From: Madurella fahalii
Lineage: Eukaryota; Ascomycota; Sordariomycetes; Sordariales
Direction: 5' to 3'
DNA length: 64,000 nt
Assembly (NCBI GenBank): GCA_029876055.1
Contig: CM056877.1
Location: 5,119,863 to 5,183,862 of the forward strand
Part shown: piece after piece, positions 22,201 through 33,780 of the stretch
Position numbering within the stretch: position 1 is the first letter of the stretch
Layout: every line of letters begins with the position of its first letter
The notes under the pieces: model-generated
What the model saw: only the letters and a program-made list of their open reading frames with translations
The model's database searches: none
What the model was told of the DNA's origin: nothing
Position numbers and translations under genes: made by a program

Positions 22201-24036
22201 GGGATATTAGAACCTTGGATGCGACTTTCCCAAATTCCTTCTTGCTACTCCACAGCCCAAGGTACACACCATGAAGAACCTTGTCCTATACATGTCCTTA
22301 TACCAGTCGGCTAAGCCTACCAGTAGCAGGAGGAACCGCTTTCGTTGAGCTGGCCTGCGGGTCCAACCCCACGACACGCGATTCAGCTAGCTGATGGTTT
22401 TCTCCCTTGTCAAAAACGCCGTTCAGTGAGTATCGTCGAGTTCTAGGTTGTCATCGTTGATACGTTAATAGTTCTCCTTTCTGAAAAGACGGAGATGGCA
22501 AGCTTGGCTGAGGAACGGACTGATGCTGTCTCGCCTACAACATCGATATTGGTGGCCATAAACAGTGATATTGACGCCTGGGGAAATAAAATGGGACCGA
22601 ATGATTGAATTTTGGCTTGGCTGGCGCTGGCGAGATGGGTGATTAAGATGTCCAAATACTCAAAAAAAAAAAAAAAAAAAAAAAAACCGGGAACAACATA
22701 CCGGTGACAAGGCTTCCCTGGGTAAGAAGAGCCTTCTACTCTTGAAGCCTTATTCATCAGCTTGGGCTAAAGGTATTCGGTTAGATGAGGTAGCTAATTT
22801 AAAGAATATCTACCCTGGCAACATCATCACTTGGTATTCTGAGCTGTATACCTGTATATATTGAATATTGTAGATCTTGGTCCCCTTCCTGTAACTCTCG
22901 TTGATATTTGAAGCCTTAGAAATAATCAAGCCCGCATAGATCTTTGAAACAAAGTCCCTGTCTCGTGATTTGACCTTAGCTACAGCGAGTTGTGGTCGTT
23001 CTTAGGGGAATCCCGCCCTCCAGGAATAAGCTCCAGAACCTCTGCCACTCCTTACAGACTAATTATATCTTTAAGTACCTTACAAAGGCAGTTCAAGCCC
23101 ACTTATACTGAGAAACGAGTTACTTGGCGCGTTCAATTCTTGGTGTGAGAGTATATCAAGCATTATTGGACAGTAACCGATAACAAGCGCACTACTAGTA
23201 CCGGCGCCAAGTAAGACAGAGGTAGGTGGGTAAGACCGGAGCGTTTTAGGGGGACATGTGCACGGTAAATACCCGTCTTACCGCCTATCATTTCTCTTCC
23301 AAGAGTTCAGCTTGTTGCCGAGACTCCCTATGGGGAAGGCCCTTAGCATGCCCAGGCCTAGATACCGTCTTTGCTTCACAATAGGCATATCGGTTCCAAA
23401 AACAATATGGCAAAGTGCTGATGGCATTCGCAGGGCTCAGTCTGTTACACCGCATGTCTGCCCTGATTATCAGCTACGGTGGGTGCCATTTTGTGGCGAA
23501 AAATATTGTTCCCAAGACTCCGCTCTAGCGATCGGCGGATGCCTTCGCTGTGAAGGCTTTGCTGACACCGTAGCTCTTTCAATGTCGAGTCGATCATTGG
23601 CTTCCTCGTCCCACACTTTCCATCCCTCCAATTGGTGTTTGGGACGCGCTAGGCCGTATCTACTAGACGAAGACACGGACCGTAGCAATTGCTCCGGGTT
23701 GTGATGCTACACAGCCTCCTCTACCTATGTCTGCTAGCTGGGGCAGCAGAACAGAAGATGTGTCGCATGAACAGCAAGGTAACGTAGCTCTCCGGGATCG
23801 TCGTGAAAAATTCCCATGATAGAGCAGCTAGCCAGGGATTATTGCGAGGAGACGGAGGAACATAGCCAGTCAGCTTACTTGAACCTCGCAACTTTTCCCT
23901 TCTCTGATAGACTGAACTATACACATAAATAAGTAGCGGTTTTCTCTTATGATCTCTCGAGTAGAGTCATTCTCATCACACTCCAGCTATCTGTAACCTC
24001 ATTAGAGCGTACAGCACTGAAATACAACCTCTCACC
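19209..24036. other. Long stretch without a supported gene
   Basis: 4.8 kb with only short frames on either strand, none showing a family, signal peptide or consistent splice phases. Weakly protein-like pieces occur at 19673-19882 (+), 20700-21070 (+), 21440-21784 (-) and 23258-23704 (+; Cys-containing), but I cannot support any. Contains a 25-nt poly(A) run at 22662-22686. Confidence 0.4.
22662..22686. repeat. Poly(A) tract, 25 nt
   Basis: Uninterrupted A run on the plus strand. It could be the tail of a retroposed sequence, but I find no target duplication or LINE/SINE body beside it. Confidence 0.9.
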
Positions 24037-24400
24037 ATGCATCTCTCCAACACTCTCATTGCTCTTGTTGCATTTGGCAGTAGTATGGCTGCCCCTTCCA
24101 CCCCCTTGATGGAGAAGCGCGTCTGTGACCTTGTCAAATGCGTCGAGGTTACCGCCAACGCTGTCTGCATCGCCGGCGCTATCGCAAGGCGGAACGTCCC
24201 TGCTTTTATCGATTGCGTAGGTGGTGCAGCTGAGAGCGTAAGTGATTCTCTATCTCCACAGTCCTATAGTCCTATGTGGGCGTCCATATAGCTACTTTCC
24301 GCTAACTGTGCACTTGCTCCACGGTTAGGCCTGCCCCTGTGTTGACTGCATCAGTGGCTTGGATGACTTTCTTGAGGAATTCAATCTTTGTACGTCTTAG
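24037..24400 (+). CDS. Small cysteine-rich secreted protein with Kex2 site
   Basis: Two exons, 24037-24237 and 24329-24400, intron 91 nt (GTAAGT...GGTTAG), phase 0, product 90 residues. Residues 1-19 are a clear signal peptide (M-H-L-S-N-T-L-I-A-L-V-A-F-G-S-S-M-A-A); E-K-R at 26-28 is a Kex2 cleavage site, leaving a mature peptide of about 62 residues with eight cysteines at 30, 35, 44, 60, 69, 71, 74 and 88. The C-x4-C ... C-x-C-x2-C pattern is somewhat like small fungal calcium-binding/CBP-type proteins, but the match is by pattern only. The stop overlaps a possible further donor (TTGTACGT at 24389), so a slightly different C-terminus is possible. Upstream AT-rich DNA and a pyrimidine-rich leader ending CTCACC before ATG support this start. 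Candidate effector or antimicrobial peptide; function unknown. Confidence 0.7.
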
Positions 24401-25863
24401 ACACAATACGGGACGGATCATATAGGGAGGTCGATTATATCCTACAAACAGTCCGTCAGTGGTAAAGGTACCCTTACGTGTTAGACTGGCACAAACGAAA
24501 TACATATGAGAACACGTCGAAGTTCGACCGGTTATCAGGTAGAGTCGCCGCACTATATACTGTCCTAAGCACTTCAGTGCAAGCCCTTTCAGACTACATC
24601 TAACAACATCTATCTCTCCGTGCTCCAGCTACTAAGCTTAAATTACATTTGTCACGCTTACAGGAGCTCAGCAGAGGTCGTGGGAAGTGCGTGAAAAGGT
24701 TGAAGTCTCTGAGTATCTATCTACTGCAGTAGGAGACTGAAGGACTAGTTTTAAATACAAAGGAAAATGGTCTGGGCGAGCTCACTTGATGAGCTGCTGA
24801 GCTCGGCGGTCAGGAGCCGAGCTCCACAAGTGCGATTTCTAGCGACAACATTTTAGGGTTATTAGCTTTGTAACATTCGAGAATAAAAACACCAAATCCC
24901 GCATTCACAGACTCCCACACGCGTTAACAGATTAATACATAGTTAAAGCAACCTACACAAAACCCATTTATAACAAAGAACCTCTTCATATAAGCACAGG
25001 TTCATAGACAGAATCCCTTTTTCTTTTACATTTTTATAACCCCACAGCCGACGAGGATTAGTGATACCACCTACCACTAACTTGGTACCGCTACCTACTA
25101 ATCCTTCTACTTCTCCTCTATATCTCTCCATACTAGTGGTGGGGCATATCGAAATAGCGGAGTAACACATACCTAAATGTACCGCTCAAAACAACGAGGA
25201 GGGCAAAGGTTGCCAAATACAAGACAAATAAGACAAACAAGATAGGTAAGACCAGACAATTACAACAATAGATTCTTACAGCTCAACCAAGTCAAAACAA
25301 CATATATAGATTACTGTCTTTCTAATTAGGGAGAGTCTGCCTTGCATGCAATGAACGCTTTCTAACTGAGCTTATAATGAGTGTGGAAAAGAGTATTGAA
25401 TTGATCATCCGGTCTAAATACTAATACCTAGGACGGCCTTACTTATGGCGAAATGAAGAACAGGCCCATGACAAGTTCTAACCCCCAAAGCGTGATCCCA
25501 GGAAGTGGCCTTCTGATCAGAGGGACCCTGTCCGTTAAGCGCAGCTCCCCCAGCTCAGGAGTTACGTGGAACCAGTTATTTTTTCCTTGAATAGTTACAC
25601 TGATTCTGACTATCCCCGGGACGCAGAGAGCATGCCTTCCTGCCAGAAGTCGCATCTGGGACATGTATCCATGTCTCAGCATCAAATAAAACTCTGTTAA
25701 AGACCGAGGAAAACATTCCGGAGATTATTTCCTAATACTAATCCCGAACCCATAAATATCTGCCTAACCCCGCCGGATTTGTCAATCTTGGGCGACTTAA
25801 TGCTAATGCTTTCACGCAACATCCCCATGTCAACTCCGCTGACAGCCCTTCATAGCCGGCAAG
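24401..25863. other. No gene seen
   Basis: AT-rich DNA with short frames only (minus 24943-25170 and 25443-25685 are the longest); no features support either. Confidence 0.5.
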
Positions 25864-27872
25864 TCAAGACGAGATCTCTTTGTGTACTGGGCTCTCTTTC
25901 CGAGCTTTACAACGTTCATTCCACGTCCTCCATTTTCCGTTCTCCGCTCTATTTATTGTTGGTCGAGCTAGCGGGTTGATTGCCGGCTGTGGGGTCGGGT
26001 TGCTTCGTCCTTCTTGACAGATGGCCCTGACAATCCTTATTATCGCACACGGCCACCTCTGTTGTTGCTTCAGATTCCCAATTTTTGTTGCAATGCGCCG
26101 TTCCTTTAGCTTTTCATTTACGCAACGGAACAGCTGCGGTGCCAGCAGAACCCTGGACCGGATCAACCAACCCCCTTCGGTTACCTCTGCCCCACCCGGC
26201 TGCGCAGCTGTTGGAGTGGTTTTTTTGTGAACCTCATTTGTCTTCTTCTCGTTTCCATGTCCTTTGGTTGGCGTTGCCCTGCCCAGCTGCGCAGCTGTTG
26301 GAGTGGCAGGTTCGTGAACCGCATTGGTCGTGCCCTCCTCATTTCCATGTCGCTCGGATTTGGGTGTCGAAGAAGATCCATGTTGGACGACCAGCGAAAT
26401 CGCCTCCACTGTTAGCGCCAGGACGGCCATGACCACGGCGAGAGCAATGATTCCGCCTAGGTTGAAAGTCTGAATGTTTGGGTCCCGGATGACAAAATCC
26501 CCAGCGCCTTCGGCTGGGCGCTGGTTGTCGCCATAGAGAAGGTTTTTGTAATCGTCTTGCTTTCCGTACATTGTGGCGTCGACGAGAACATTCCGCGTCG
26601 CCACAAAGGCCCCTATGATCAGACGCCGCATGTCGGATTCGATGCTGGACTTGCCCGCGTCAATAACGCCGTTGGGACTCGTGGTCCGGGACCGGAGCGC
26701 AGAGTCCCCGCTAGCAGTGCCGAGAGATACGACCATTGGCAATCGGAGAGCGGCTGCCAGGACGCTGCGCAATGATTCGGGCAGGCTAAGTCCCGGGAGC
26801 TCGTCCAGGCGGTCCACTGAGTATGTACTCAGCCCTCCGTAACTCCACTGGTCCTGCTGCCAGCAAGACAGAATCGGCCTTCCGAGCTTCATCCAAAAGT
26901 CTACCCCGGGTATTGGTGGTTCCGGAAGGGCATCGCTTGGACGGGGCTCTGTTAGGTACCACGGATCAGATTCCGCGGTGACACTTCCTCGGCGAGCCGA
27001 GCTGACGATAACTGCAATGGGCGTTGTGAAGTCTTGGGAGAGGGCGGTGCATGTATCGGAGTCGGGGCTCTGGCAGATGCGAAAGGAGACTCTCGGCGCC
27101 AGCCTGATATCGGATGCGTTGTGGGGAATGATGACTGATTGTGCTGCATCACCCCATAGGTAATAGCGCTCACCGCCCGTAACATTGGAGACAAGCCAAT
27201 CATATTCAGTCTTACAGGAGCCACTGACACTCAGGGTGAGGCCAGACGCATGCTGAAGGCCAAAGTCGATCCCGGTAAGCTGGTAACCGTAAGTGAACTC
27301 GACCATTTGTTGCTCTTGGCCGATGACAATAGGGGTTTCGGTGAGCTTCAAGCTGATCCTCGAACCTATGGTGACATCGGCAGCCTCTACACTCCCGAGA
27401 GCGCGCATACTTGGGGGAGCCTAGATCCCAAAGCGCTGAATGTTTTCGAGCGGGTTGGTGGGTTCGGCCGGATAAAAGAGTATGCTCGGTCGGACCGGGG
27501 CAGCCGAGCCTATCTCTATGAATGAGGGTATCACGATACTAAGCGCAATGCTCCCTCCCCAAACAACGAAGGAAGCTGCTGTGACCGCAAAGGCGTAGTA
27601 GAAATCGTCTTTTGAGTCCTGATAGCAATGGATGGTGTATGTGAACAATTGCTGCAAGGCGGTCAAAGGACCGTGAGAATTGCAAATGATCACTAGCCCT
27701 TATATCTGCACTGGGTACTCTTGCCGACGAAGCACAAGGCTAGAGAACATGTTAAGGTCCAGACGACGCGAATATTATGGTCATCGCAGAGCTTCCCCGA
27801 CTCCGTCGGCATGTAGAATAGGGTCATGAGGAGATAGGTGGAATCACCAGCCGGGGTATAGATATCGGCCAT
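25864..27872 (-). pseudogene. Ascomycete integral membrane protein of unknown function (two lesions)
   Basis: About 670 residues; member of an uncharacterised Pezizomycotina membrane-protein family. Start ATG at 27872 (M-A-D-I-Y-T-P-A-G), first membrane span near W-T-L-T-C-S-L-A-L-C-F, then the conserved block L-T-A-L-Q-Q-L-F-T-Y-T-I-H-C-Y-Q-D-S-K-D and a second span (V-T-A-A-S-F-V-V-W-G-G). A large, glycosylatable extracellular portion (several N-x-S/T) follows, then a third span at L-G-G-I-I-A-L-A-V-V-M-A-V-L-A-L and a cytosolic tail with two ~33-residue imperfect repeats (V-H-E-P-A-T-P-T-A-A-Q / V-H-K-K-T-T-P-T-A-A-Q). Lesions: a one-base shift at 27696 (one G short), and an in-frame TAG at 27421-27423 between R-F-G-I and A-P-P-S-M-R-A-L-G, probably a former Gln. 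Otherwise intact. Confidence 0.7.
26181..26381 (-). repeat. Imperfect ~99-bp internal repeat in the membrane protein tail
   Basis: The plus strand carries CCCGGCTGCGCAGCTGTTGG-like and CCCAGCTGCGCAGCTGTTGG copies near 26205 and 26281, each followed by similar sequence. It encodes the two tail repeats and keeps frame. Confidence 0.6.
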
Positions 27873-29072
27873 CTTTTCCTTGCTGGTTCAGGTTTGGAAA
27901 TAATAGATGAACAGAACCGATGGGAGCGGTTTGCGGTTCTTTCAACGACTTGTCGCTAGCTGCAGTATAGGCTCTCCCTTAGGATGGCTTCTACTTTGAT
28001 CTGGGACGGTTACTTATATGTACCTCAGCCACTATAATTCAGAGTGCCATAGAGCGTGTCGTGGCTTGCGAAACACACACGAACATGGCTCTGCATGGCG
28101 CATCCGGAGAGGGGCCGGTTTGACCCCACTCGAGGGACTGCATATAACCAGTGGCTCCAGGCTCGAGTCTGGCATACCTGTATTAGAGGGGACGTACGGA
28201 AGTACCCGCGGGTGATAGGAAAATCACCCAGAGAAACGCGTCCGTCGTTCATTCGCTCTAAGACACCCCACGCTAGTTGCAGTTATGGTTAGTGGCCTTA
28301 TGCTCGCTGGTCGCTTATAACGGCAGATTTGACGTAACGAATTTTGTAGACGTGTGCTGGTGACAGACGAATCATAACTTGAAGTTTCACTTCCCATTTC
28401 GCCCATCACTGTTGCACTACAGGAAACCGGATAAGAGAGTGCCGAACAAGCCCCGAAGAGATGCTGGAGGTAGACGGGTAGGAACGATCCAGCTTAACGC
28501 CAAGTAAGCCTCATTTCGGGGCTCTGCTTTCTCAAAACCTTATGCCCCGTTATAGGCTTGTTGCTCATTTCCCTTTTGTTTGTCCGCTTGCTGCGGCTAA
28601 CTCAAGGAAGACGGCGAGGAGAGTAACTTGCTCTAGAGATCCTGGAGCAAGCCCCAGGAAACGCGGAGAAACAAACTTCGGGAGCCAGCGAGACTCCTAA
28701 ACGAATGGCAGAAAAAATCGTTGTCAAAGTTAAGATTATGACATCCATCGGTTGGATCGGCTTGGAGGTCGCGTGACTTATCCTCCTCCGTGCCTAACTG
28801 CGGGCCTTGGCTGCCGCCTATAGTAGGCTGAAAGAGGAAGAAGCCCCGGAGGCTGGGTGTATGTGTGACTAATTGTTTCTCGTCGACAAGAAACTCTGGA
28901 AGATGCCCTCAGCCGATTCTAGCACGGCCAACGCGTCCTTAAATTCGGCTCACCCAAGTGCCCGGCAGCGCAATTTCGGGGTCGACAATGCCACCACCAG
29001 CCTTATTGTTGAACTTACACCACCTTTTCCTGTTTTAATATACTCATTATCTCCGTGGTACCTTCGTCAAAC
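27873..29072. other. Intergenic, no gene supported
   Basis: Divergent upstream region of the membrane protein and the fasciclin gene. Overlapping short frames on both strands lack family features. Confidence 0.5.
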
Positions 29073-29929
29073 ATGTGGACACGGAATGCTTTGGCCGTCC
29101 TGGCCCTCTCGGGTGCTCCAGTTTTAGCTAAGTCGCTTCTAGATGCCCTTCAAGCCAACGGATTCACGCTCTTTGCCCAGCAACTTCAGACATCTCCTCC
29201 GCCTGTCGACCTAAACATGATCGGGCCAAACGTCATCGTTTATGCCCCAATGGATGCCGCCCTGGCCAGGGAAGACAACGAAATCCTCACCCGCCGCACA
29301 ACGGACGAGGAAGCAAAGGATACGGCTATTTACTTTGCAAACATGAACAGCGTCACGCTCAAGAGACAAGCGGCAGTGTGCTTGCAGTCTGCGGGATCCA
29401 CCTTGTCTACGTTCCTGAATGACCCGGAGTGGGTCAACCTCGGCCCCGGACGCAACCAGAGTATTGTCGAGAAGAACATGGCTTTTGTGTCCGCACCCGT
29501 GGTTTACACCGGGCTTGGAGCGGCCTCCAAGGTCACAGCCGGCGACATACCCTTCGATGGCGGTGTCATTCGGCCCGTTAGCGAGTTCGTACCTATGTTT
29601 TCATTACCCTTAGTGCGAGACTCTAGTATTGATCTGGGCTACCGCATAGTCAACGCTAACTCAACGTCCGCGACAGCATCTTTGCCCTCCCGAGAAACCT
29701 CTCGTATACTTTACCGTTTCTGAATGCCGACAAGTTTGGAGACGCTGTGCAGAGAGCGGGCATGGCGGATGAGCTCAACAACATGGCGTCCATAACTGTG
29801 CTGGCTCCTGACAACGCCGTATTAGGGGACATCGACTATCACAGTGCAGGTACGGCGGCACCAAGCTCGCCTCCCACTGCGCGAAAAGCAACGGCTCCGC
29901 GCCCAACAACCGCGCCATCGCAGTCCTAA
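29073..29929 (+). CDS. Secreted fasciclin (FAS1)-domain protein, second domain truncated
   Basis: Cell-surface adhesion-type protein. Start ATG 29073 gives a signal peptide (M-W-T-R-N-A-L-A-V-L-A-L-S-G-A-P-V-L-A). The first FAS1 domain runs from L-L-D-A-L-Q-A-N-G-F to G-G-V-I-R-P-V-S; N-V-I-V-Y-A-P-M-D-A-A-L is the conserved H1-like motif. Intron 29585-29676 (92 nt; branch GCTAAC; ...GACAG) restores V-S-D-I-F-A-L-P-R-N-L-S, i.e. the 'V-I-D-x2-L-x-L-P' end motif, and opens the second FAS1 domain (F-G-D-A-V-Q-R-A-G-M-A-D-E-L-N, I-T-V-L-A-P-D-N-A-V-L). This second domain stops early at 29927-29929, and the tail after Y-H-S-A-G is Pro/Thr/Ala-rich; another frame shows K-L-A-S-H-C-A-K-S-N-G-S-A-P, so a further frameshift near 29850 is likely. 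Convergent with the next gene. Confidence 0.65.
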
Positions 29930-30557
29930 ACGGCGATGACATATAGATGTACTCCTCCCTTGCACGCGCGGGCCCGCATCGCTCTCAAACTTATCAAAAT
30001 ACGGCCTCAGCTCCGACGGCAAGCCCGAATCCGCGGGCGGCAGTGGCATGCGCACAAACTCCTCGTCGATGTCGTGGTGGTACGCGACGCAGTCGTAGGT
30101 GCGCATGACGACCAGGCTCACGTCGGGCGCGGCATCCAGATAGTCCTCGAGTGTGACGTACACAGGGATACGCCCTCGCAGCGAGCTAGCGCGGTTGTCA
30201 TTGGTGAAGAGCTGCGGCGGGTCGAGGAAGAGGGCCGTCTGCGCGTGGCGGCGGTGGCCGGGCGTCGAGTTCCGGCCTGTGCATTGCACGCGGTGCATGA
30301 TCAGCAGGCGCGGGTTCGTGCTGTCGCCGTGCGGCATGCCGCGGTGGTGGTGCTTTGCGGCCTTCGGTGGGGGCCGTGAGCCGCCATTACTGCTGCCATT
30401 GTCGTTGTCGGATACGGGGGGAATCGGGGGGGATGGGCGAAAGAGAGCGCGCGCGCTTCTCGCCGTTGAGCGGGTTGAGGTGGGGCAATGCACCGGGCGC
30501 ACTTTGCATGTTCTCCCAGCCGGGATGGCCCGGAAGAGGGCCGCTGGGGTTCTCCAT
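29822..30557 (-). pseudogene. Conserved fungal hypothetical protein, one frameshift in a C run
   Basis: Start ATG at 30557 (M-E-N-P-S-G-P-L-P-G-H-P). The N-terminal part is Pro/Ser-rich and disordered; after a one-base shift in the G6/G7 runs at 30416-30432 (plus strand) the sequence continues with G-D-S-T-N-P-R-L-L-I-M-H-R-V, F-L-D-P-P-Q-L-F-T-N-D-N, V-Y-V-T-L-E-D-Y-L-D-A-A-P-D-V-S-L-V-V-M-R-T-Y and P-S-E-L-R-P-Y-F-D-K-F, which looks like a well-conserved globular domain. Coding support fades near 29950; the frame's nominal stop is at 29822, inside the 3' end of the fasciclin gene. I do not recognise the family. Confidence 0.5.
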
Positions 30558-30936
30558 AGTGATAGATTTGGTTGGGGGTGATGTTGGAAGGTGAAGAGTT
30601 GCAACGAGGGCGTTGCACTCGATCAAGGTCTTAAGATCCCTTCATCACGTGGCGGTCAGGTTCGGGGTCCGGTTTCTGAAGGCTGATGTGTGGCAGTACG
30701 AGTACACAGGAGAAAACGGGCAGCAATTGGGTGGTGCGAAGTGCAGCTTCTGTTGGCGGGGAAAGTGCTGTGCTTCGCCCCAATGCGGCGCACACGAAGG
30801 CGCTCTGCGGATGGCAACTTCCGACATTCTCGCAACTGCGTTACCGAGACGTCACTGCAATTGTTCTGCCCTGTCTGACCAGAAAGCCAGACTCCAACCC
30901 CTAACAGCGACGCGCGTAGCTCTTGATGGCAGCGCT

Positions 30937-32578
30937 ATGGAGAGAGGAAGGCGTCAATCGAGGAGGAAGTCCTGCGTCGATGGACTGTCGGGACAACTTG
31001 GACGCTTGGGAACTGCGTCTGCGTCATCAGAAGAACCCAGCCGCCCGAGCAAAAGGTTCTGCGTATCCCTCACGATATCGCAGGATTGCACCGAGGACCG
31101 AAAGGTGCACGTTCGGCGTCTGTATGCATTGGGAAATGGAAACCGACCCCGGTGCGGCAAGAGGTCGTGCGACGACGGAGACGAGGATGTCCAGGCAGGC
31201 GTGATAACACCCCCAACGACACCCGACATTTTCGCAGACTCGGACCTGCATGACAGTCTCACCGGAGACTTCGCGGTACCGAAGCTTCCGTAAGCAGCTT
31301 TGAGCACCGATATTTTGCCAGGATGGTAGGTCCCAGATGCGCTGACGACGCTCGTGCTTAGTGGAGGCGTCAAGCTCCGGTACAGCGATCCGGATGGCAA
31401 TGTTGAAATATTCAACAAGCCCGACCCGGGGCCTGCTCCAGGGTAAGTCCCCGTTCCCGACGCGCCTGCGCGTATTCCACGGGCCACTTTGCTATCGCGA
31501 ACCAACCCGTCGCGAATTAGTTGCATCATCTTTTGCGAATGTGCGATCGCACAGTATGAGAGCGCGACACCATTGACCATCGCATTTTTTTCTTGCGCTT
31601 CGTTCCTGCAAATCAACGCTAACCTTTGAGCGTCTTCCAATCAGACTGTATCAGCCGCCGGTTGAATCTGACGTTCAATACAAACCCGTCCTTGATACGG
31701 CGGCGCGATCGCGGTCGACCATCCGCCGGGCCCTCAACGAGGAGCGGACACAGGAGCGCCGCCGCCGCCTGGCGGCGGCTGCTCACAGCAATTATGAGGC
31801 CAGGCGCGGGCCGTCAGGCCTGCCGCCGACCCTGCCGCCGTTGCCAGCGGTTCCTCCTGCAACAACTGACAGCAGTGGAACAAGATCGGGTTCCGAGCAT
31901 GGTCGCCGTGCACTCCGTAATGTAGCCAACCGCATGGGTATGCTTGATGATCGCGTTATTGCGATGTTTGGCGAGCGGTGGGCGCATCTGCACGCAGAAT
32001 CGAACCCAAGCCCGCTGCGCGAGGACGATAGCGAGCCGTCACCCATACTTACCACGGCGGCGGTCGATTCCGATTTCCTGCCTCGCCGCAACCGATTACG
32101 TCCTGAACGAACATATGCCTTGTCGAACATAAGGTTCACTCAGGCCCCCAATCACCCCGTAAGCATTCCCGCTAGCTCGGGGGTTATCAGCCAGCTTCTA
32201 ACATTGTATAGTCTCGGAGCGTAACGAGATCTCCTGCTGGCTCGTCTCGTGCCCGTAGGCGAGAGAGCATATTACGAATTGATACGCGTTCTTCACTGAA
32301 TGGCGCCGGTGAGGGATCTCAGCCCCACCAGCCGGCTCCTGGTCGCCGTCCCTGGGAATTCGAGGCTGCAGATTTCGATGGCTTGGGTAACCGTAACAGG
32401 AGCCTCAGCCCAGAGGGTGACAACGTCTGGGACACACTGCTGAGCACGTTAACCCTGGGCCCGCAGCCACCCAGCGTAGGTTCTTCGTTCGCCTCGCCTC
32501 TGCCTCGGCGGCGGCCTCTCAGGGCGCTGCCGCCGTCTCGTCCTGTTGGAACCACTGCGTGGCTAACGAAGCAATACG
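30937..32578 (+). pseudogene. Conserved fungal hypothetical protein, three exons, two frameshifts
   Basis: Exons 30937-31289, 31362-31442 and 31645 onward join in consistent phase (introns 72 and 202 nt; donors GTAAGC and GTAAGT; branch sites CTGAC and CTAAC). Exon 2 reads G-G-V-K-L-R-Y-S-D-P-D-G-N-V-E-I-F-N, exon 3 starts L-Y-Q-P-P-V-E-S-D-V-Q-Y and is Arg/Ala-rich, low complexity, with R-N-V-A-N-R-M-G-M-L-D-D-R-V-I-A-M-F-G-E-R-W-like text. The frame closes at 32222-32224 but resumes one base over (A-G-S-S-R-A-R-R-R-E-S-I-L-R) and reads N-V-W-D-T-L-L-S-T-L-T and P-Q-P-P-S-V-G-S-S-F-A-S before a second one-base shift at about 32496, after which S-A-S-A-A-A-S-Q-G-type sequence follows. Each shift is repaired by one G. 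Probably disordered nuclear or cytosolic protein; family not named. Confidence 0.55.
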
Positions 32579-32589
32579 ATAAGGGCAAA

Positions 32590-33140
32590 ATATATCACCA
32601 CAACATGTCACGATTTGACCGCATGCGACGACCTGGTAGGGCATATGGGGCGTAGCCAAGACCAATCGCTTAAGAGGCTAATTATATGAGCGGAGCAGGA
32701 TAGCCTGGGGTAGCGGGCTCCCCTAATATGCATTCTCCGACGGATCCTACTAGGATCTGTCGCCTGTTGGCGAGCGGGCGCTCGGGCCGCTGTATGCGAC
32801 TAGAGGTAGACTTCGTCGCTTTCGTAGCCTAGTAGAATCCGATAGGCTTTCCACGGGCAAAACCGCTACGAGCGGCATATATCGGGAGCCCCCGGCCGGC
32901 GCTCCGCCCTCGACGTTACAGATCCGCTATACGACCGGTATTGTGCTCGCAGGTGCGTGTGAGGACCGTGGCACTGGCAGTGGTTAGGGAAGTCTGTTGC
33001 CCTGCATTGAGACGGACTCCTTGCATTGAGACAGACCCACTGCACTGAGACGGACCCACTTACTCTGCTTGCTCCACTTGCTCTGTTATTTAACCTCTTG
33101 ATTAGGAGAGCTCCTCCAGCTTCTCCTCTTTCCTCCTTAT
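32590..33140. other. No gene seen; possible transposon debris
   Basis: Stop-rich sequence. Includes a 19-bp unit repeated three times (33003-33059). Confidence 0.45.
33003..33059. repeat. 19-bp tandem repeat x3
   Basis: Units TGCATTGAGACGGACTCCT, TGCATTGAGACAGACCCAC and TGCACTGAGACGGACCCAC, end to end. Confidence 0.9.
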
Positions 33141-33780
33141 CTTGTGATTTTCGAGAATAGAGTCAGCATTTGCAGTGCCTTCGTGCCTCGCGTCGTGTTA
33201 CTCGCTCCTCACACGGTAAGACAAAGACCCTCTAGATCAAGCACCTTATGCCGAGCACAACAACAAGTGTCCGACACCTGTGCAAAAACACAGCCGACTC
33301 CCTCTAGGTCCTCCACTCCATCACGGAGCTTTGGAACAATCCCTCTGGCTACCATTGCACCCTAGGCTTCCTCCGGACTTCAGCAAAGGGCAAATACGCT
33401 GATCGCCTCAAGAAAAAACTCACTGTCGTTCTTAGAGGTCTTCACAGTAGTTCCTTTTCCCTAAAAAGTCAAAAAACACTTTAAAAGTGTTCAAAACCCT
33501 CGGTTTGTAGGACGCTCCCGCGGGCTCTAAAGGACCGCCTCGTACACTCGGCTTGATCTAACTCCTTCTGTCGTTCAGGGAAACAGAGTCGCTCCGCGAC
33601 GGCGTGGACACCTTCTAGATTGTCAGGAGGAAGGGGAGCACTCCCCCGAGATTGCGGACGCTGTCCCTCTTATCCTCGTTCCACTGCGGGGCGCCAAGCC
33701 AGAAGAGGCTCTCGAGCCTCTTTTGTGGGGACTCCAGCCGTCGTCCCTCCTCATTCGCCGCAGCCCCTCCACTCTGTTCC
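33141..33780. other. Possible 5' part of the ligase gene, not resolved
   Basis: Frames are open in pieces but I cannot align them to a ligase N-terminus or assign exons. Confidence 0.3.

Noticed and set aside
22662..22686. Poly(A) run as the 3' end of a LINE or processed pseudogene
   Set aside because: No upstream reverse transcriptase or gene similarity and no target-site duplication found on either side.
30954..31640. 228-codon minus-strand frame opposite the three-exon hypothetical gene
   Set aside because: The plus strand has two introns with matching phases and canonical sites in the same interval; the minus frame has no such support.
33003..33059. Three 19-bp repeats considered as a CRISPR-like array
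   Set aside because: Units are end to end without spacers and the genome is eukaryotic; a simple tandem repeat.
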